Assembly (NCBI RefSeq): GCF_000425265.1
Contig: NZ_KE384342.1
Location: 124,001 to 188,000 of the forward strand
DNA from: Maridesulfovibrio zosterae DSM 11974
GTDB lineage: Bacteria > Desulfobacterota > Desulfovibrionia > Desulfovibrionales > Desulfovibrionaceae
Length of the DNA stretch: 64,000 nucleotides
Reading direction: 5' to 3'
Position numbers and translations under genes: made by a program. A model generated the notes under the pieces. It was not told the origin of the DNA. It searched no databases and saw only the letters and a list, made by a program, of their open reading frames with translations. Positions 55,151 to 64,000 of the stretch are shown here, piece after piece; the stretch's first letter is position 1; each line of letters opens with the position of its first letter.

Positions 55151-56374
55151 ATGGAAGGCTTAAAAAAATCTATACTGGCTTCATTGTGGTTCATGTTTTT
55201 GACTTTGCCCATTATGGGAGTCTTTGTGAACACAATTGATAAGTCCGTTACTTGGCATTTGGACAGAGTTTTATATGTCGGGGCTGCTGTTTTTGTACTT
55301 TCTTTTGTTTGGAGATTTCTACTGAACAGAAAAGAGCATGGTATGCAACAGGAAGAGCAGTCAAACGAGGAGAAAGTAACTTTTAGTTCTAAATTACTGA
55401 CTAATCCAAAATTCTACTATCCACTTCTTGCAGTACTTATTGTTTTTGCTATCTGCTTTCCTAAATTATTTTCTATGTATCAGGTCAATATCATGATCTC
55501 GGCACTCATTTATGTAGTGCTCGGGCTTGGCCTGAATATAGTTGTAGGACTTGCGGGATTGCTCGACCTTGGTTTCGTCGCATTTTATGCCGTCGGTGCA
55601 TATTCATATGCTTTGTTGAATCTTTATTGGGGAGTCAGTTTTTGGATAGCACTTCCTGTAGGAGCACTGCTTGGCGCTACTTGCGGTCTTCTGCTTGGTT
55701 TTCCTGTGCTCCGGTTGCGTGGTGACTATCTTGCTATTGTTACTCTCGGTTTTGGTGAAATTATCCGTCTTGTCCTTGAAAACTGGGGTGAATTCACTCA
55801 CGGACCGTCAGGTATAGCCAATATCCCACGTCCAGACTTTTTTGGTTTAGTGTCAGGGCTGAGCGGTTCGATTTATTTTATGTACTACTTGATGCTGGTT
55901 CTTGTTGTTTTTACGATCTTTGTTGTGAGCAGGCTTAAAAATTCACGTATAGGTCGTGCTTGGCAGGCTCTTCGTGAAGATGAAATTGCATGTCAGGCAA
56001 TGGGCATTGATAAAATGAAAACTAAACTTCTGGCTTTCTCTCTTGGCGCTACATGGGCCGGGATGGTCGGAGTTGTTTTTGCCGCCAAGACATCATTCAT
56101 CAATCCTGCATCCTTCACATTTCTTGAATCGGCAATTATTCTTTCAATCGTAGTTCTTGGTGGTATGGGCTCTACTTTAGGCGTTATTTTAGGCGCTTTT
56201 GTATTAAGCTTACTCCCGGAATATTTGAGAGATTTCTCTGAATACCGTATGCTTGTTTTCGGAGCCACAATGGTTTTGGTTATGGTGTTCAGACCTCAGG
56301 GACTTATTAGGGATGTGCGTAAGAAAATTGATATCAGTGCTGTGAAGAAGGCTTTAGGTGGCGCCAATGAATAA
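55151..56374 (+). CDS. livM: branched-chain amino acid ABC permease LivM
   Basis: A 407-residue permease. A 90-residue N-terminal part with two extra helices precedes the core (GLGLNIVVGLAGLLDLGFVAFYAVGAY). SRIGRAWQALREDEIACQAMGID is the ATPase-contact loop. It overlaps livG by 8 bases. Confidence 0.95.
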   Translation: MEGLKKSILASLWFMFLTLPIMGVFVNTIDKSVTWHLDRVLYVGAAVFVLSFVWRFLLNRKEHGMQQEEQSNEEKVTFSSKLLTNPKFYYPLLAVLIVFAICFPKLFSMYQVNIMISALIYVVLGLGLNIVVGLAGLLDLGFVAFYAVGAYSYALLNLYWGVSFWIALPVGALLGATCGLLLGFPVLRLRGDYLAIVTLGFGEIIRLVLENWGEFTHGPSGIANIPRPDFFGLVSGLSGSIYFMYYLMLVLVVFTIFVVSRLKNSRIGRAWQALREDEIACQAMGIDKMKTKLLAFSLGATWAGMVGVVFAAKTSFINPASFTFLESAIILSIVVLGGMGSTLGVILGAFVLSLLPEYLRDFSEYRMLVFGATMVLVMVFRPQGLIRDVRKKIDISAVKKALGGANE

Positions 56375-57167
56375 TGAAGAAAGATTTGTTCTTGATGTAA
56401 AGGGTGTCTGTAAAGACTTTGGTGGCTTGCGTGCACTTGATGATGTTGATCTTAATGTTAAGGAAGGAGAGATTGTAGCTCTCATCGGACCTAACGGAGC
56501 CGGTAAAACAACCTTTTTTAACTGTATTACCGGTATTTATACCCCTACATCAGGTGATGTAATTATTGATCCTAAAGGAGATGGTCCGAAAAGAATCAAT
56601 GGGATGAAGACCAATCATGTGACTGAGCTTGGAATGGCTCGTACATTTCAAAATATCAGACTTTTTCCGTCCATGTCAGTTATTGAAAATGTTATGATCG
56701 GGTGTCACTGCCGTACCAAAGCAACATTTCTCGGTGCAATTTTTCGAGATCCGCGTACAAAAAAAGAAGAACAGGAAACAATCATCAAAAGTTATGAACT
56801 TTTGAAAGAGCTTGGTCTTGAGCAGTTTGCGGATGAACGTGCCCGCAATCTGCCTTATGGAGCACAAAGGCGTCTTGAAATAGCACGCGCGTTGGCTACA
56901 GATCCTTTTATTCTGCTGCTGGACGAACCCGCCGCAGGTATGAATCCTCAGGAGACCCTTGAGCTAGAGGAATTAATTGTTTCAATCAAGGAAAAACATA
57001 GAATATCAGTTTTACTCATTGAGCATGATATGAAAATGGTGATGAGTCTTTCTGATCGGCTGTTTGTTCTTGAATATGGACGTGAGATTGCTCACGGCAC
57101 ACCTCAGGAAGTCAGCGAAAATCCAGCTGTTATCAAGGCCTACCTCGGAGAAGACCTAGATGCTTAA
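56367..57167 (+). CDS. livG: branched-chain amino acid ABC ATPase LivG
   Basis: A 266-residue ATPase. Walker A GPNGAGKTTFFN, then ARTFQNIRLFPSMSVIENVM typical of LivG, signature LPYGAQRRLEIARALA and Walker B FILLLDEPAAGMNP. ATG 56367 is favoured over an in-frame GTG three codons upstream because AGGTGG is 5 bases before it. Overlaps livM and livF. Confidence 0.96.
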   Translation: MNNEERFVLDVKGVCKDFGGLRALDDVDLNVKEGEIVALIGPNGAGKTTFFNCITGIYTPTSGDVIIDPKGDGPKRINGMKTNHVTELGMARTFQNIRLFPSMSVIENVMIGCHCRTKATFLGAIFRDPRTKKEEQETIIKSYELLKELGLEQFADERARNLPYGAQRRLEIARALATDPFILLLDEPAAGMNPQETLELEELIVSIKEKHRISVLLIEHDMKMVMSLSDRLFVLEYGREIAHGTPQEVSENPAVIKAYLGEDLDA

Positions 57168-57867
57168 ACTTAAAAATATTAATACTTTTTACGGTAATAT
57201 ACAGGCTCTTCGAAATATTAATATCGAAGTTGAGCAGGGTGAAATTATTACTTTGATCGGAGCTAACGGCGCCGGCAAGACAACAACGCTTATGACTATC
57301 AGCGGTGTTGTTCCACCCCGTACAGGCGAAGTTTTATATAATGGTCAGTCTATCAACAAACTTAATCCTGATAAGATCGTCAAAATGGGGATTTCACAGG
57401 TCCCTGAAGGGCGTCTTATTTTTCCAGATCTGACAATTACTGAAAATCTCGATATGGGTGCTTTTCTGCGTGATGACAAGGATGGAATTAAAGATGACAT
57501 GGATCATGTTTATGAACTTTTTCCTATCCTGTGGGAACGCCGTAAACAGGCGGGAGGTAATTTATCGGGTGGTGAGCAGCAGATGCTTGCAATTTCAAGG
57601 GCACTTATGGCGCGCCCAAAGCTTTTGCTGCTGGATGAGCCTTCGCTTGGATTGGCTCCGCTGATTATTCGGCAGATTTTTGAAATCATCAAGAAAATTA
57701 ACGAAGAGAGCGGTACAACTGTTTTTCTTGTTGAACAAAATGCGAACCTCGCTCTTAAGACAGCCCATAGAGGATATGTCATGGAAAATGGGGAGATTAT
57801 ACTCTCTGACAGTAGCGAGAATCTACTTGCGAACGAGGAAATAAAAAAGGCTTACCTAGGACTTTAG
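57160..57867 (+). CDS. livF: branched-chain amino acid ABC ATPase LivF
   Basis: A 235-residue ATPase. Walker A GANGAGKTTTLM, GISQVPEGRLIFPDLTITENL characteristic of LivF, signature LSGGEQQMLAISRALM, Walker B LLLLDEPSLGLAP and the H-loop EQNANLAL. Last gene of the operon, overlapping livG by 8 bases and followed by a strong hairpin. Confidence 0.96.
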   Translation: MLKLKNINTFYGNIQALRNINIEVEQGEIITLIGANGAGKTTTLMTISGVVPPRTGEVLYNGQSINKLNPDKIVKMGISQVPEGRLIFPDLTITENLDMGAFLRDDKDGIKDDMDHVYELFPILWERRKQAGGNLSGGEQQMLAISRALMARPKLLLLDEPSLGLAPLIIRQIFEIIKKINEESGTTVFLVEQNANLALKTAHRGYVMENGEIILSDSSENLLANEEIKKAYLGL

Positions 57868-57879
57868 AGTTGACAAAAA

Positions 57880-57905
57880 TCGGCCCCGCACATATGCGGG
57901 GCCGA
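57880..57905 (+). terminator. terminator of the liv operon
   Basis: TCGGCCCCGC-ACATAT-GCGGGGCCGA, a perfect 10-bp GC stem 12 bases after livF, followed by ACACTTTTAATAAC and a later T run. Confidence 0.8.
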
Positions 57906-57934
57906 ACACTTTTAATAACTTTTTTGTACGGGCC

Positions 57935-57962
57935 TTGAGTCTGAGGCAAAAAAGTATATAAT
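57935..57962 (+). promoter_or_regulatory. strong sigma70-type promoter before guaB
   Basis: TTGAGT (57935-57940), 16-base spacer and a perfect TATAAT (57957-57962). Transcription should start near 57969, giving guaB a leader of about 170 bases. Confidence 0.7.
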
Positions 57963-57968
57963 CTGTTT

Positions 57969-58107
57969 ATCAAAGTTTGAAAATCCCGGCAGGGAAGAAC
58001 CTGTCACAAACCCGATTGAAACTGCCGGCAACATGTCCCGCCGTCCGCCAGAAGACCGGGCTGGAGCCTTGAGAGGAATCATCAGTATATGGTTTCTCTT
58101 TTCTTTT
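57969..58107 (+). ncRNA. structured guaB leader ending in a terminator-like hairpin (candidate riboswitch/attenuator)
   Basis: The leader is GC-rich in a region that is otherwise AT-rich. CCGGCAG (57986-57992) pairs with CTGCCGG (58022-58028), enclosing about 29 bases. CCCG..GTC (58037-58045) pairs with GAC.CGGG (58054-58060), with a competing CCAG/CTGG pair (58048-58064). It ends with GAGAG..ATCAT / ATGGTTTCTC (58071-58098), about 10 bp, followed by TTTTCTTTT (58099-58107), 35 bases before guaB. The order promoter, folded domain, terminator-like hairpin, gene fits a riboswitch or attenuator. I cannot match it to a known class. A short independent RNA is the alternative. Confidence 0.5.
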
Positions 58108-58141
58108 AGATAATATTTCAAAAACATAATGCGAGGGCAAT

Positions 58142-59599
58142 ATGGAAAAGGTAGTTGGTCAGGCTCTGACTTTTGACGATGTTCTGCTTTTGCCCGCCTA
58201 TTCGGAAGTTCTTCCTGATAGCGTGGACTTAACCGCCAAGCTTACCGAAGAGATCACTCTCGGAATTCCTCTTATCAGTGCTGCGATGGACACCGTAACC
58301 GAGTCCGACATGGCTATTCAGATGGCACGTCACGGAGGTGCAGGGGTTGTTCATAAAAATATGAGCGTCCGTGATCAGGTTCGTGAAGTGGAAAGAGTTA
58401 AAAAATCCGAATCAGGCATGGTTACTGATCCTATTGTGGTACATCCTGATGACACAGTTGGTAAAGCTCTTGACCTTATGTCTGAGTTTAAAATTTCCGG
58501 TTTTCCAGTTGTTAAGGGCGAGCACCTTGTCGGTATTATTACTAATCGTGACGTTCGTTTTATCACTGACCGTAATGTGGCTGTATCCGAAGTTATGACA
58601 AGCCGTAATCTCATAACTGTTCAGAAAGGTACTTCTACCGAGGAAGCAAAGCGTCATCTCCATACTAACCGCATTGAAAAATTGTTGGTTGTAGATGAAG
58701 AAAATAAGCTGACCGGTCTGATTACTATTAAAGATATTGATAAAGTCAAAAAGTATCCTAATGCTGCTAAAGATTCTCAGGGTAGATTACGTGTAGGTGC
58801 TGCTATCGGTGTTGGGCGTGATCTTATGGAACGTAGTTCCGCTCTTATTGCTGCCGGTGTAGACTTTCTTACCCTTGATTCAGCTCACGGCCATTCTAAA
58901 GGTATTCTTGATGCAATTCGTGAACTACGTTCATGTTATCCTGATACCCAGATTATCGGTGGTAATATTGCTACATATGATGGTGCTATGGCTCTTATCG
59001 ATGCAGGAGTAAATGCCGTTAAAGTTGGTATTGGTCCCGGTTCGATATGTACTACACGTGTTGTTGCAGGTGTTGGTGTTCCCCAGATTACGGCGATTAT
59101 GGAAGCAACCAGAGCATGTTCTGAACGTGGTATAGGTGTAATAGGTGATGGTGGTATCAAGTTTTCCGGTGATGTCGTCAAAGCTTTAGTTGCCGGTGCA
59201 AACACTGTTATGATGGGTTCTATGTTTGCAGGAACTGACGAAAGTCCCGGTGAAAAAGTTCTTTATCAGGGACGTAGCTACAAACTTTATCGCGGTATGG
59301 GTTCTATTGACGCTATGAAACAGGGTAGTTCTGATCGTTATTTTCAGAAGGATACAAACAAGCTTGTTCCTGAAGGTATTGTCGGTCGTGTTCCTTATAA
59401 AGGGCCTGTTTCCGATAGTGTTTACCAGATCCTCGGCGGACTTCGTTCCGGTATGGGATATGTGGGTTGCGCGACTATCGATGAACTTGCTGAAAAAGCT
59501 CAGTTCACACGCATGTCCGCCGCAGGGTTTAAAGAAAGTCACGTACATGATGTAATCATCACTAAAGAAGCTCCCAATTACCGGGTAGATTCTTATTAA
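58142..59599 (+). CDS. guaB: inosine-5'-monophosphate dehydrogenase
   Basis: A 485-residue enzyme that oxidises IMP to XMP with NAD, the entry step of GMP synthesis. [14 protein letters not shown] at the N-terminus, a CBS pair inserted at about residues 92-205, and the catalytic loop [15 protein letters not shown] with Cys303 are present, as is the flap [28 protein letters not shown] precedes the ATG. It is followed 15 bases later by guaA, forming guaBA. Confidence 0.97.
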   Translation: MEKVVGQALTFDDVLLLPAYSEVLPDSVDLTAKLTEEITLGIPLISAAMDTVTESDMAIQMARHGGAGVVHKNMSVRDQVREVERVKKSESGMVTDPIVVHPDDTVGKALDLMSEFKISGFPVVKGEHLVGIITNRDVRFITDRNVAVSEVMTSRNLITVQKGTSTEEAKRHLHTNRIEKLLVVDEENKLTGLITIKDIDKVKKYPNAAKDSQGRLRVGAAIGVGRDLMERSSALIAAGVDFLTLDSAHGHSKGILDAIRELRSCYPDTQIIGGNIATYDGAMALIDAGVNAVKVGIGPGSICTTRVVAGVGVPQITAIMEATRACSERGIGVIGDGGIKFSGDVVKALVAGANTVMMGSMFAGTDESPGEKVLYQGRSYKLYRGMGSIDAMKQGSSDRYFQKDTNKLVPEGIVGRVPYKGPVSDSVYQILGGLRSGMGYVGCATIDELAEKAQFTRMSAAGFKESHVHDVIITKEAPNYRVDSY

Positions 59600-59614
59600 T
59601 ATTCAGGAGTCGTC

Positions 59615-61162
59615 ATGCAGCACGAGAATAAAGTAATTATTCTGGATTTCGGGTCACAGTTTACACAGCTGATTGCCCGCAGAATCCGTGAAGCAGGGGT
59701 ATATTCCGAAATCCATCCCTGTAATGTTGATCCTCAGAAAATTAAGGATCTTAATCCCGGAGCGCTGATTCTTTCCGGTGGGCCTTCTTCTGTATTAGAA
59801 GAAGATTCTCCCCAGCTTGATCCTTCTTTGCTTGAACTTGGTATACCTGTTTTAGGTATTTGTTATGGCATGCAGCTTATGACAAATGATCTTGGCGGTC
59901 GCGTTGTTTCTTCTGAAGATCGTGAGTATGGTCGAGCAGAATTTTGCGGTACCGATGATTGCGTTCTCTGGGAAGGTATTGAAGATATTGAAAAACTTAC
60001 TGTCTGGATGAGCCACGGCGACCGCGTTGAAGCTATTCCTGAAGGTTTTAAAGTTTGCGGAACTACCGAGTCTATTCCTTTTGCAGCTATGGCTAACGAT
60101 GAACGCAAAATGTATGCTCTTCAGTTTCATCCTGAAGTTGCTCATACTGAAAGCGGAACTACAATTATCTCCAACTTTGTATTCAAAGTAGCAGGTCTTA
60201 AAGCTGATTGGACCATGTCTTCCTTCGTTGAAAACTGCATCGAAGAAATGCGTGAAAAAATTGGTGATAATAAGGTGGTTCTCGGTCTCTCCGGTGGAAT
60301 TGATTCTACCGTTGTCGCTGTTCTGCTGCACAAAGCTATCGGTAAAAATCTGCATTGTATTTTTGTTGATAACGGTCTGCTACGTATGCATGAACGTGAA
60401 GAGGTTATCGGTTTTCTTGAAGAACACTTTGACCTCAATGTTAAATGTGTTGATTCAGCAAAACTTTTTCTCGATAAGCTTGCCGGTGTTGAAGATCCTG
60501 AGAAGAAACGTAAACTTATCGGTTACACATTTATTGATGTATTCAATGAAGAAGCAACTTCTCTTAAAGATGTTAAATACCTTGCACAGGGAACACTTTA
60601 TCCTGATGTAATTGAATCTGAATCTTTTAAAGGTCCCTCAGCTGTAATTAAATCTCACCATAACGTTGGTGGCCTTCCTGAAGATATGGATCTTAAGTTG
60701 GTCGAGCCACTGCGCGAACTCTTCAAAGATGAAGTTCGTAAAGTTGCTTATGAACTTGGATTACCCGAGTTCATCATCTGGCGCCAGCCGTTCCCAGGTC
60801 CTGGTCTCGCTATCCGTATTCTTGGTGAAATTACTGAGGAACGTCTTGAAATTCTGCGTCAGGCAGACAAGATTGTTCAAAATGAAATGCATGCTACTGG
60901 CTGGTATCGTAAGGTCTGGCAGGGATTTGCTGTCTTATTGCCGCTGAAGACTGTTGGTGTAATGGGTGATGACCGTACTTATGAGCATGTTATTGCTCTC
61001 CGTATAGTAGACAGTATTGACGCTATGACAGCCGACTGGAGCCGTATACCAAACGATATTCTTGCACGTATGTCTAATCGCATCATTAATGAGGTTAAGG
61101 GTGTAAACAGAGTTGTTCTCGACATCTCTTCAAAGCCGCCGGCAACCATTGAATGGGAATAG
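59615..61162 (+). CDS. guaA: GMP synthase (glutamine-hydrolysing)
   Basis: A 515-residue enzyme converting XMP, glutamine and ATP to GMP. The N-terminal class I glutamine amidotransferase has the nucleophile Cys83 in GICYGMQLM and [11 protein letters not shown]. The ATP-pyrophosphatase domain has [19 protein letters not shown] (about 225-243), and the dimerisation domain ends with the usual [14 protein letters not shown] is 6-7 bases before ATG. Closes the guaBA operon. Confidence 0.97.
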   Translation: MQHENKVIILDFGSQFTQLIARRIREAGVYSEIHPCNVDPQKIKDLNPGALILSGGPSSVLEEDSPQLDPSLLELGIPVLGICYGMQLMTNDLGGRVVSSEDREYGRAEFCGTDDCVLWEGIEDIEKLTVWMSHGDRVEAIPEGFKVCGTTESIPFAAMANDERKMYALQFHPEVAHTESGTTIISNFVFKVAGLKADWTMSSFVENCIEEMREKIGDNKVVLGLSGGIDSTVVAVLLHKAIGKNLHCIFVDNGLLRMHEREEVIGFLEEHFDLNVKCVDSAKLFLDKLAGVEDPEKKRKLIGYTFIDVFNEEATSLKDVKYLAQGTLYPDVIESESFKGPSAVIKSHHNVGGLPEDMDLKLVEPLRELFKDEVRKVAYELGLPEFIIWRQPFPGPGLAIRILGEITEERLEILRQADKIVQNEMHATGWYRKVWQGFAVLLPLKTVGVMGDDRTYEHVIALRIVDSIDAMTADWSRIPNDILARMSNRIINEVKGVNRVVLDISSKPPATIEWE

Positions 61163-61204
61163 TTACCACGAACAACATAGCTTGATAATAATTTATTATA
61201 AAGT

Positions 61205-61242
61205 ATACCTAAGTCTGCATAATTGCAGACTTAGGTATTTTA
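61205..61242 (+). terminator. terminator of guaBA
   Basis: ATACCTAAGTCTGCA-TAAT-TGCAGACTTAGGTAT, a perfect 15-bp stem, followed by TTTAAT. Confidence 0.8.
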
Positions 61243-61348
61243 ATATGTGTCAGACTCAAAAAGATATATATTAAAAATAATTCATGAGCGTATTATCTGT
61301 TCAGGGCATTTGGTGTTTCATATCAATTAATTGATGTTCTCTTACTTT

Positions 61349-61496
61349 TCAGCCTGTAACGAGAGCATGATGAGAAATATTGTCTAAACCATCCAAGCCT
61401 AATTCTTGAGGGATATCTTGATCAATAACAAATACCTGATGGCGAATTGATTGTGCTTTTAATATAATCTGAGCTATTACCGATTGTAACTTTCAT
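61349..61496 (-). pseudogene. remnant of a GNAT acetyltransferase gene
   Basis: On the minus strand an ATG at 61496 opens MKVTIGNSSDYIK. One extra A in an A-run (around 61457-61460) then shifts the frame; continuing in the new frame gives AQSIRHQVFVIDQDIPQELG, followed by LDGLDNISHHALVTG and a stop at 61349. This matches the N-terminal third of GNAT family acetyltransferases (IRxxVFVxEQxIPxELExDGxD). The catalytic acetyl-CoA-binding part is missing; the frame after the stop (KVREHQLIDM) soon stops again. A decayed gene, not expressed as a working enzyme. Confidence 0.75.
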
Positions 61497-61827
61497 TTAT
61501 TTAATGCTCCCTTAAGCGCTGATATACTTCGAAAGAAAAATATTAATATTTGTTGCTTAGAATTGGTCTTTTCAAGTGTTATTAACAACCAAAAGTGAAT
61601 TGATTCTATGCATATAATGAATGAACTGAGTCTTTGTTAATAAAAACATATGACTATTATGAAATATGCTGATTTTCAGTAGTGATAAGGCGTAGAAAAA
61701 GTTTTTGAAATCAGTTACAAGACATCAACAATTCATGAAAAACCTATGCCTGATTCAGTTTTGGAACTAGGTATAGGCTTGCAGCGTATACATGGTTTTT
61801 TCTGCCACAATGAACTAAGGAATTAAT
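61497..61827. other. intergenic region upstream of tatB
   Basis: About 330 AT-rich bases. A strong hairpin lies at 61743-61777: CCTATGCCT pairs with AGGTATAGG (one G-U), enclosing AGTT-TTGG-AACT. No U-run follows directly, so it is probably a structure in the tatB leader. Another loose pair is CTGATTTT/GAAATCAG (61669-61714). No gene seen. Confidence 0.45.
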
Positions 61828-62199
61828 ATGTTCGGTATCGGTTCTACAGAACTTATAGTAATTTTGGTTGTTGCTTTGATCTTGATCGGCCCTCAGAAAC
61901 TTCCTGAACTGATTAAGAATCTTGGCAAAGGGCTTTCTGAAGTTAAAAAGATGTCTAATGATGTAAAGTCTACTTTAGATGCTGAAATTTCTGCTGCTGA
62001 TCAAGAAAGAAAAGCAAAAGAAGCAGCGGAACAGGAAGTCGTTCGAAAGAAAGCTGAAGAAGAAGCTATGGAAAAGGCTCGTCAGGCTGAAGCTCAAAAG
62101 CAGCAGGCAGAAGAAAATGCCACTGTTGCTGATGTGGACACTGATGAAGCTTCTAGCACTGATGAACTTAAGACCGAGACTGAAGGTAAGAAAGCATGA
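61828..62199 (+). CDS. tatB: twin-arginine translocase TatB-type subunit
   Basis: A 123-residue protein with the Tat N-terminal helix: MFGIGSTELIVILVVALILI, then GPQKLPELIKNLGKGLSEVKK as hinge and amphipathic helix. Glu8 in the helix and the GPQKLP hinge are TatB-like; TatA usually has a different polar residue here. A long Ala/Glu/Lys/Gln-rich tail (about 55-110) should be helical. It overlaps tatC by 4 bases, which supports a TatBC receptor pair. TatA would be elsewhere, or this protein may do both jobs. Confidence 0.88.
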   Translation: MFGIGSTELIVILVVALILIGPQKLPELIKNLGKGLSEVKKMSNDVKSTLDAEISAADQERKAKEAAEQEVVRKKAEEEAMEKARQAEAQKQQAEENATVADVDTDEASSTDELKTETEGKKA

Positions 62200-63392
62200 G
62201 TTCGACGGGGAAAGATTCTCCTGATGTAGAAAATGAGAGCCTTGAGAGCACTAAAAAGATTGAAGAAAATCTGGAAGATTCTGAAGAAAAGGCTCAGGAA
62301 GTTCATACGGCAAAAGCAGAGGATAGTTCTGATGCCGGATTAGAGCATGGTTCTGACTTGCTTGATGAAAAAAGTTCTACCGAAGTTGCTGAAACAGGTG
62401 AAGCTGAATCAGGTAATGGAGATGAAGAGCTAGACGAAGAAGAGTCTCCTATGACTTTTCTTGAACACCTTGAAGAGCTGCGCAAACGGTTTTTAAAAAT
62501 ATTTGTTGCCTGTATAATCGGTTTTCTTGCATGCTATTCGTTTGCAAAACCTCTTTTTTCTCTGCTTATGGCTCCATTGGTAGCTGTACTTCCAGAGAAT
62601 TCAACGCTTATTTTTACATCTCTTCCGGAAGGATTTGTAACTTATTTAAAAGTTGCTTTTGTTGCGGGTATTTTTACCGTCTCACCATATATTTTTGCCC
62701 AGGTGTGGGGATTCATTGCACCGGGACTATATGAGCATGAGCGTAAATGGATGATCCCTCTTGCATTTCTGTCCGCATTCTTTTTTGTTGGCGGTGCTCT
62801 GTTTGGCTATTACGTAGTTTTTCCTTTTGGCTGTGAATTTTTTATGGGTTTTGCAGATGAATTCATAAGGCCAATGCCCACTTTGCGAGAATATTTAGGC
62901 TTTTCGCTTAAATTACTTTTTGCTTTTGGCGTTATCTTCGAACTGCCGTTGTTTATTTTCTTTCTTTCACGTTTAGGTGTAGTCACTGCTGAAGGACTGC
63001 GTTCTAAGCGTAAATATGCTATTTTGGTTTGCTTCATTGTTTCAGCAATATTGACACCACCAGATGTTATGACCCAGAGTCTTATGGCTGGGCCACTTAT
63101 TTTGCTTTATGAAATAGGCATCTGGGTTGCTTACTTTTTTGGCAAGCGAGGTGGTCGCAAACTCAAAAATGAACAGCATCATGGCGGAAATGATGATCCA
63201 GATGATTCCGGTCCAGACGGTGGTTCTGTCAGCAATGCCGGTAACGAAGATTCTGATACTTCAGTTGATTCTGAAGGCATTCAAGAGCAGGCTGTAAAGC
63301 AGATAAATGAATCTGAGCCTGAAGAAAAAAAGAAAAGAGATAAGTCCAGTGATTCAGCCGCAGGCTATGACGAGGACATGATTGAAATGTAA
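62196..63392 (+). CDS. tatC: twin-arginine translocase TatC with acidic extensions
   Basis: A 398-residue protein; TatC cores have about 250. The core starts at Met86 (MTFLEHLEELRKRFLKI) and has six helices, with GLYEHERKWMIP and LREYLGFSLKLLFAFGVIFELP, the signal-binding Glu region, and TPPDVMTQ. Residues 1-85 are Glu/Ser/Asp-rich and residues from about 325 on are again acidic and disordered. ATG at 62196 overlaps the tatB stop (ATGA), so the long N-terminus is probably translated. The Met86 internal start has no good ribosome site. Exports folded proteins such as periplasmic redox enzymes. Confidence 0.93.
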   Translation: MSSTGKDSPDVENESLESTKKIEENLEDSEEKAQEVHTAKAEDSSDAGLEHGSDLLDEKSSTEVAETGEAESGNGDEELDEEESPMTFLEHLEELRKRFLKIFVACIIGFLACYSFAKPLFSLLMAPLVAVLPENSTLIFTSLPEGFVTYLKVAFVAGIFTVSPYIFAQVWGFIAPGLYEHERKWMIPLAFLSAFFFVGGALFGYYVVFPFGCEFFMGFADEFIRPMPTLREYLGFSLKLLFAFGVIFELPLFIFFLSRLGVVTAEGLRSKRKYAILVCFIVSAILTPPDVMTQSLMAGPLILLYEIGIWVAYFFGKRGGRKLKNEQHHGGNDDPDDSGPDGGSVSNAGNEDSDTSVDSEGIQEQAVKQINESEPEEKKKRDKSSDSAAGYDEDMIEM

Positions 63393-63393
63393 T

Positions 63394-63412
63394 TGCTGCC
63401 AATATGGCAGCA
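63394..63412 (+). repeat. hairpin between tatC and hisB
   Basis: TGCTGCCA-ATA-TGGCAGCA, a perfect 8-bp stem right after the tatC stop; no U-run, so not a full terminator. Confidence 0.55.
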
Positions 63413-63432
63413 TCAGATAAGCGAGGTTGATT

Positions 63433-64000
63433 TTGACTCAGAGATCCGCATCTATTGCCCGTACTACAAAAGAAACTGATATTGATTTGTCTGTAAATCT
63501 TGATGGTGAAGGTCGAAGCGATATTTCAACCGGAGTTGGATTCGCTGATCATATGCTCACCCTGATGAGTTTCTGGGCTGGATTTGATCTTGATCTCAAG
63601 TGTAAAGGTGATCTCGAAATAGATTCTCATCATACCTTGGAAGATATTGCTATAGTGCTTGGCCAGGCGATGGTTGAAGCCATGGGAGACAAAAAAGGTA
63701 TTAATCGTATCGGTTTTGCTAAAGTTCCTATGGATGAATCTCTTGTCGAAGTTGTTATTGATCTTTCAGGGAGAGCATATCTTGTGTATGATGATGATAT
63801 TCTGCCTCCTATTATAGCTGGCGATGAAAAAGATGTGTGGCGTGAATTTTTTAAATCTCTGGCTTTCAAGGCCGGAATGAATTTACATATCAAGTTTGAA
63901 TACGGACGTAACGGCCATCACCTTCTGGAAGGTGCTTTCAAGGCTTTGGGGTTGGCATTCAGACAGGCTCTGTCGGTTGATCGGCAGGGTGTATCAAGTA
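63433..64000 (+). CDS. hisB: imidazoleglycerol-phosphate dehydratase (partial)
   Basis: The first 189 codons of hisB are in the window; the frame is open to the right edge. It removes water from imidazoleglycerol phosphate in histidine synthesis. The two metal-binding His motifs are visible: [15 protein letters not shown] and [19 protein letters not shown]. The start is probably TTG at 63433, with GAGG 6 bases upstream; no ATG is suitably placed. A monofunctional enzyme (no phosphatase domain at the N-terminus). Confidence 0.95.
   Translation, partial: MTQRSASIARTTKETDIDLSVNLDGEGRSDISTGVGFADHMLTLMSFWAGFDLDLKCKGDLEIDSHHTLEDIAIVLGQAMVEAMGDKKGINRIGFAKVPMDESLVEVVIDLSGRAYLVYDDDILPPIIAGDEKDVWREFFKSLAFKAGMNLHIKFEYGRNGHHLLEGAFKALGLAFRQALSVDRQGVSS

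Noticed and set aside
57981-58064. Cobalamin or SAM-I riboswitch in the guaB leader
   Set aside because: Only short fragments match (GGGAA, GGCAAC, GCCAGAAGACC). The distance and the remaining core are wrong, and guaB is not a usual target. Kept as an unassigned structured leader.
57912-58127. A 71-codon frame on the minus strand opposite the guaB leader
   Set aside because: It is antisense to a structured GC-rich leader, has no ribosome site and no recognisable family; probably a by-product of the base composition there.

Overview
The window looks like chromosomal DNA of a Desulfovibrionaceae-type sulfate reducer, probably a marine, moderately AT-rich one. This is inferred from gene content, not from a 16S or marker search. 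The main clues are a cytochrome c maturation operon of the CcmH/CcmG-less type with a CXXXY CcmE, ferredoxin-linked 2-oxoacid oxidoreductases (Kor and Ior), an SSS symporter paired with a tiny accessory protein, a Fur box of the form TGAAAAT-N-ATTTTCA, and housekeeping genes (guaBA, proA, nadD, tat, hisB) of Gram-negative type. I saw no tRNA, rRNA, CRISPR array, prophage or insertion sequence.

Layout. 1-5167: end of a cluster of proton/sodium-pumping membrane subunits related to Mrp antiporters and complex I (NuoM/NuoN-like). 5168-5668: two very long overlapping perfect inverted repeats. 5669-8042: feoAB ferrous iron uptake, with a Fur box shared with a divergent MFS transporter (8443-9924). 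10081-10641: orphan HsdR-N-like protein. 10726-12780 (minus strand): a sodium:solute symporter and its small subunit behind a leader that reads as a textbook attenuator. It has a 27-residue leader peptide with 2 Tyr, 6 Phe and 2 Trp, an antiterminator and a terminator. 13107-14453: glutamate dehydrogenase. 14640-18719: a double-receiver/PEP-synthase-like protein followed by two STAS proteins. 18791-23045: RND efflux pump. 23269-25071: fused FakA/FakB-type protein. 25858-28952: polar amino acid ABC importer. 29178-30509: deoC with a cobalamin-pathway mutase. 30705-33521: GGDEF/EAL protein. 33914-36861: korDABC. 36896-41732 (minus): lipoprotein, sigma54 activator and iorAB. 41881-44879: TPR protein, proA, nadD. 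44883-47211: heptosyltransferase and CNNM/CBS protein. 47225-52462: ccmE-F-A-B-C-D plus a TPR protein. 52909-57867: branched-chain amino acid ABC importer. 57935-61162: guaBA behind a structured leader with its own promoter and a terminator-like hairpin. 61349-61496: relic of a GNAT acetyltransferase. 61828-63392: tatBC. 63433-end: hisB.

How the genes fit together. Much of the window concerns amino acid use: importers (polar, branched-chain, and the symporter with an aromatic-sensing leader), glutamate dehydrogenase, and two ferredoxin oxidoreductases that oxidise the resulting 2-oxoacids (2-oxoglutarate by Kor, aryl pyruvates by Ior). The most novel items are the aromatic attenuator of the symporter, the guaB leader, and the three-gene receiver/PEP-synthase-like/STAS module.
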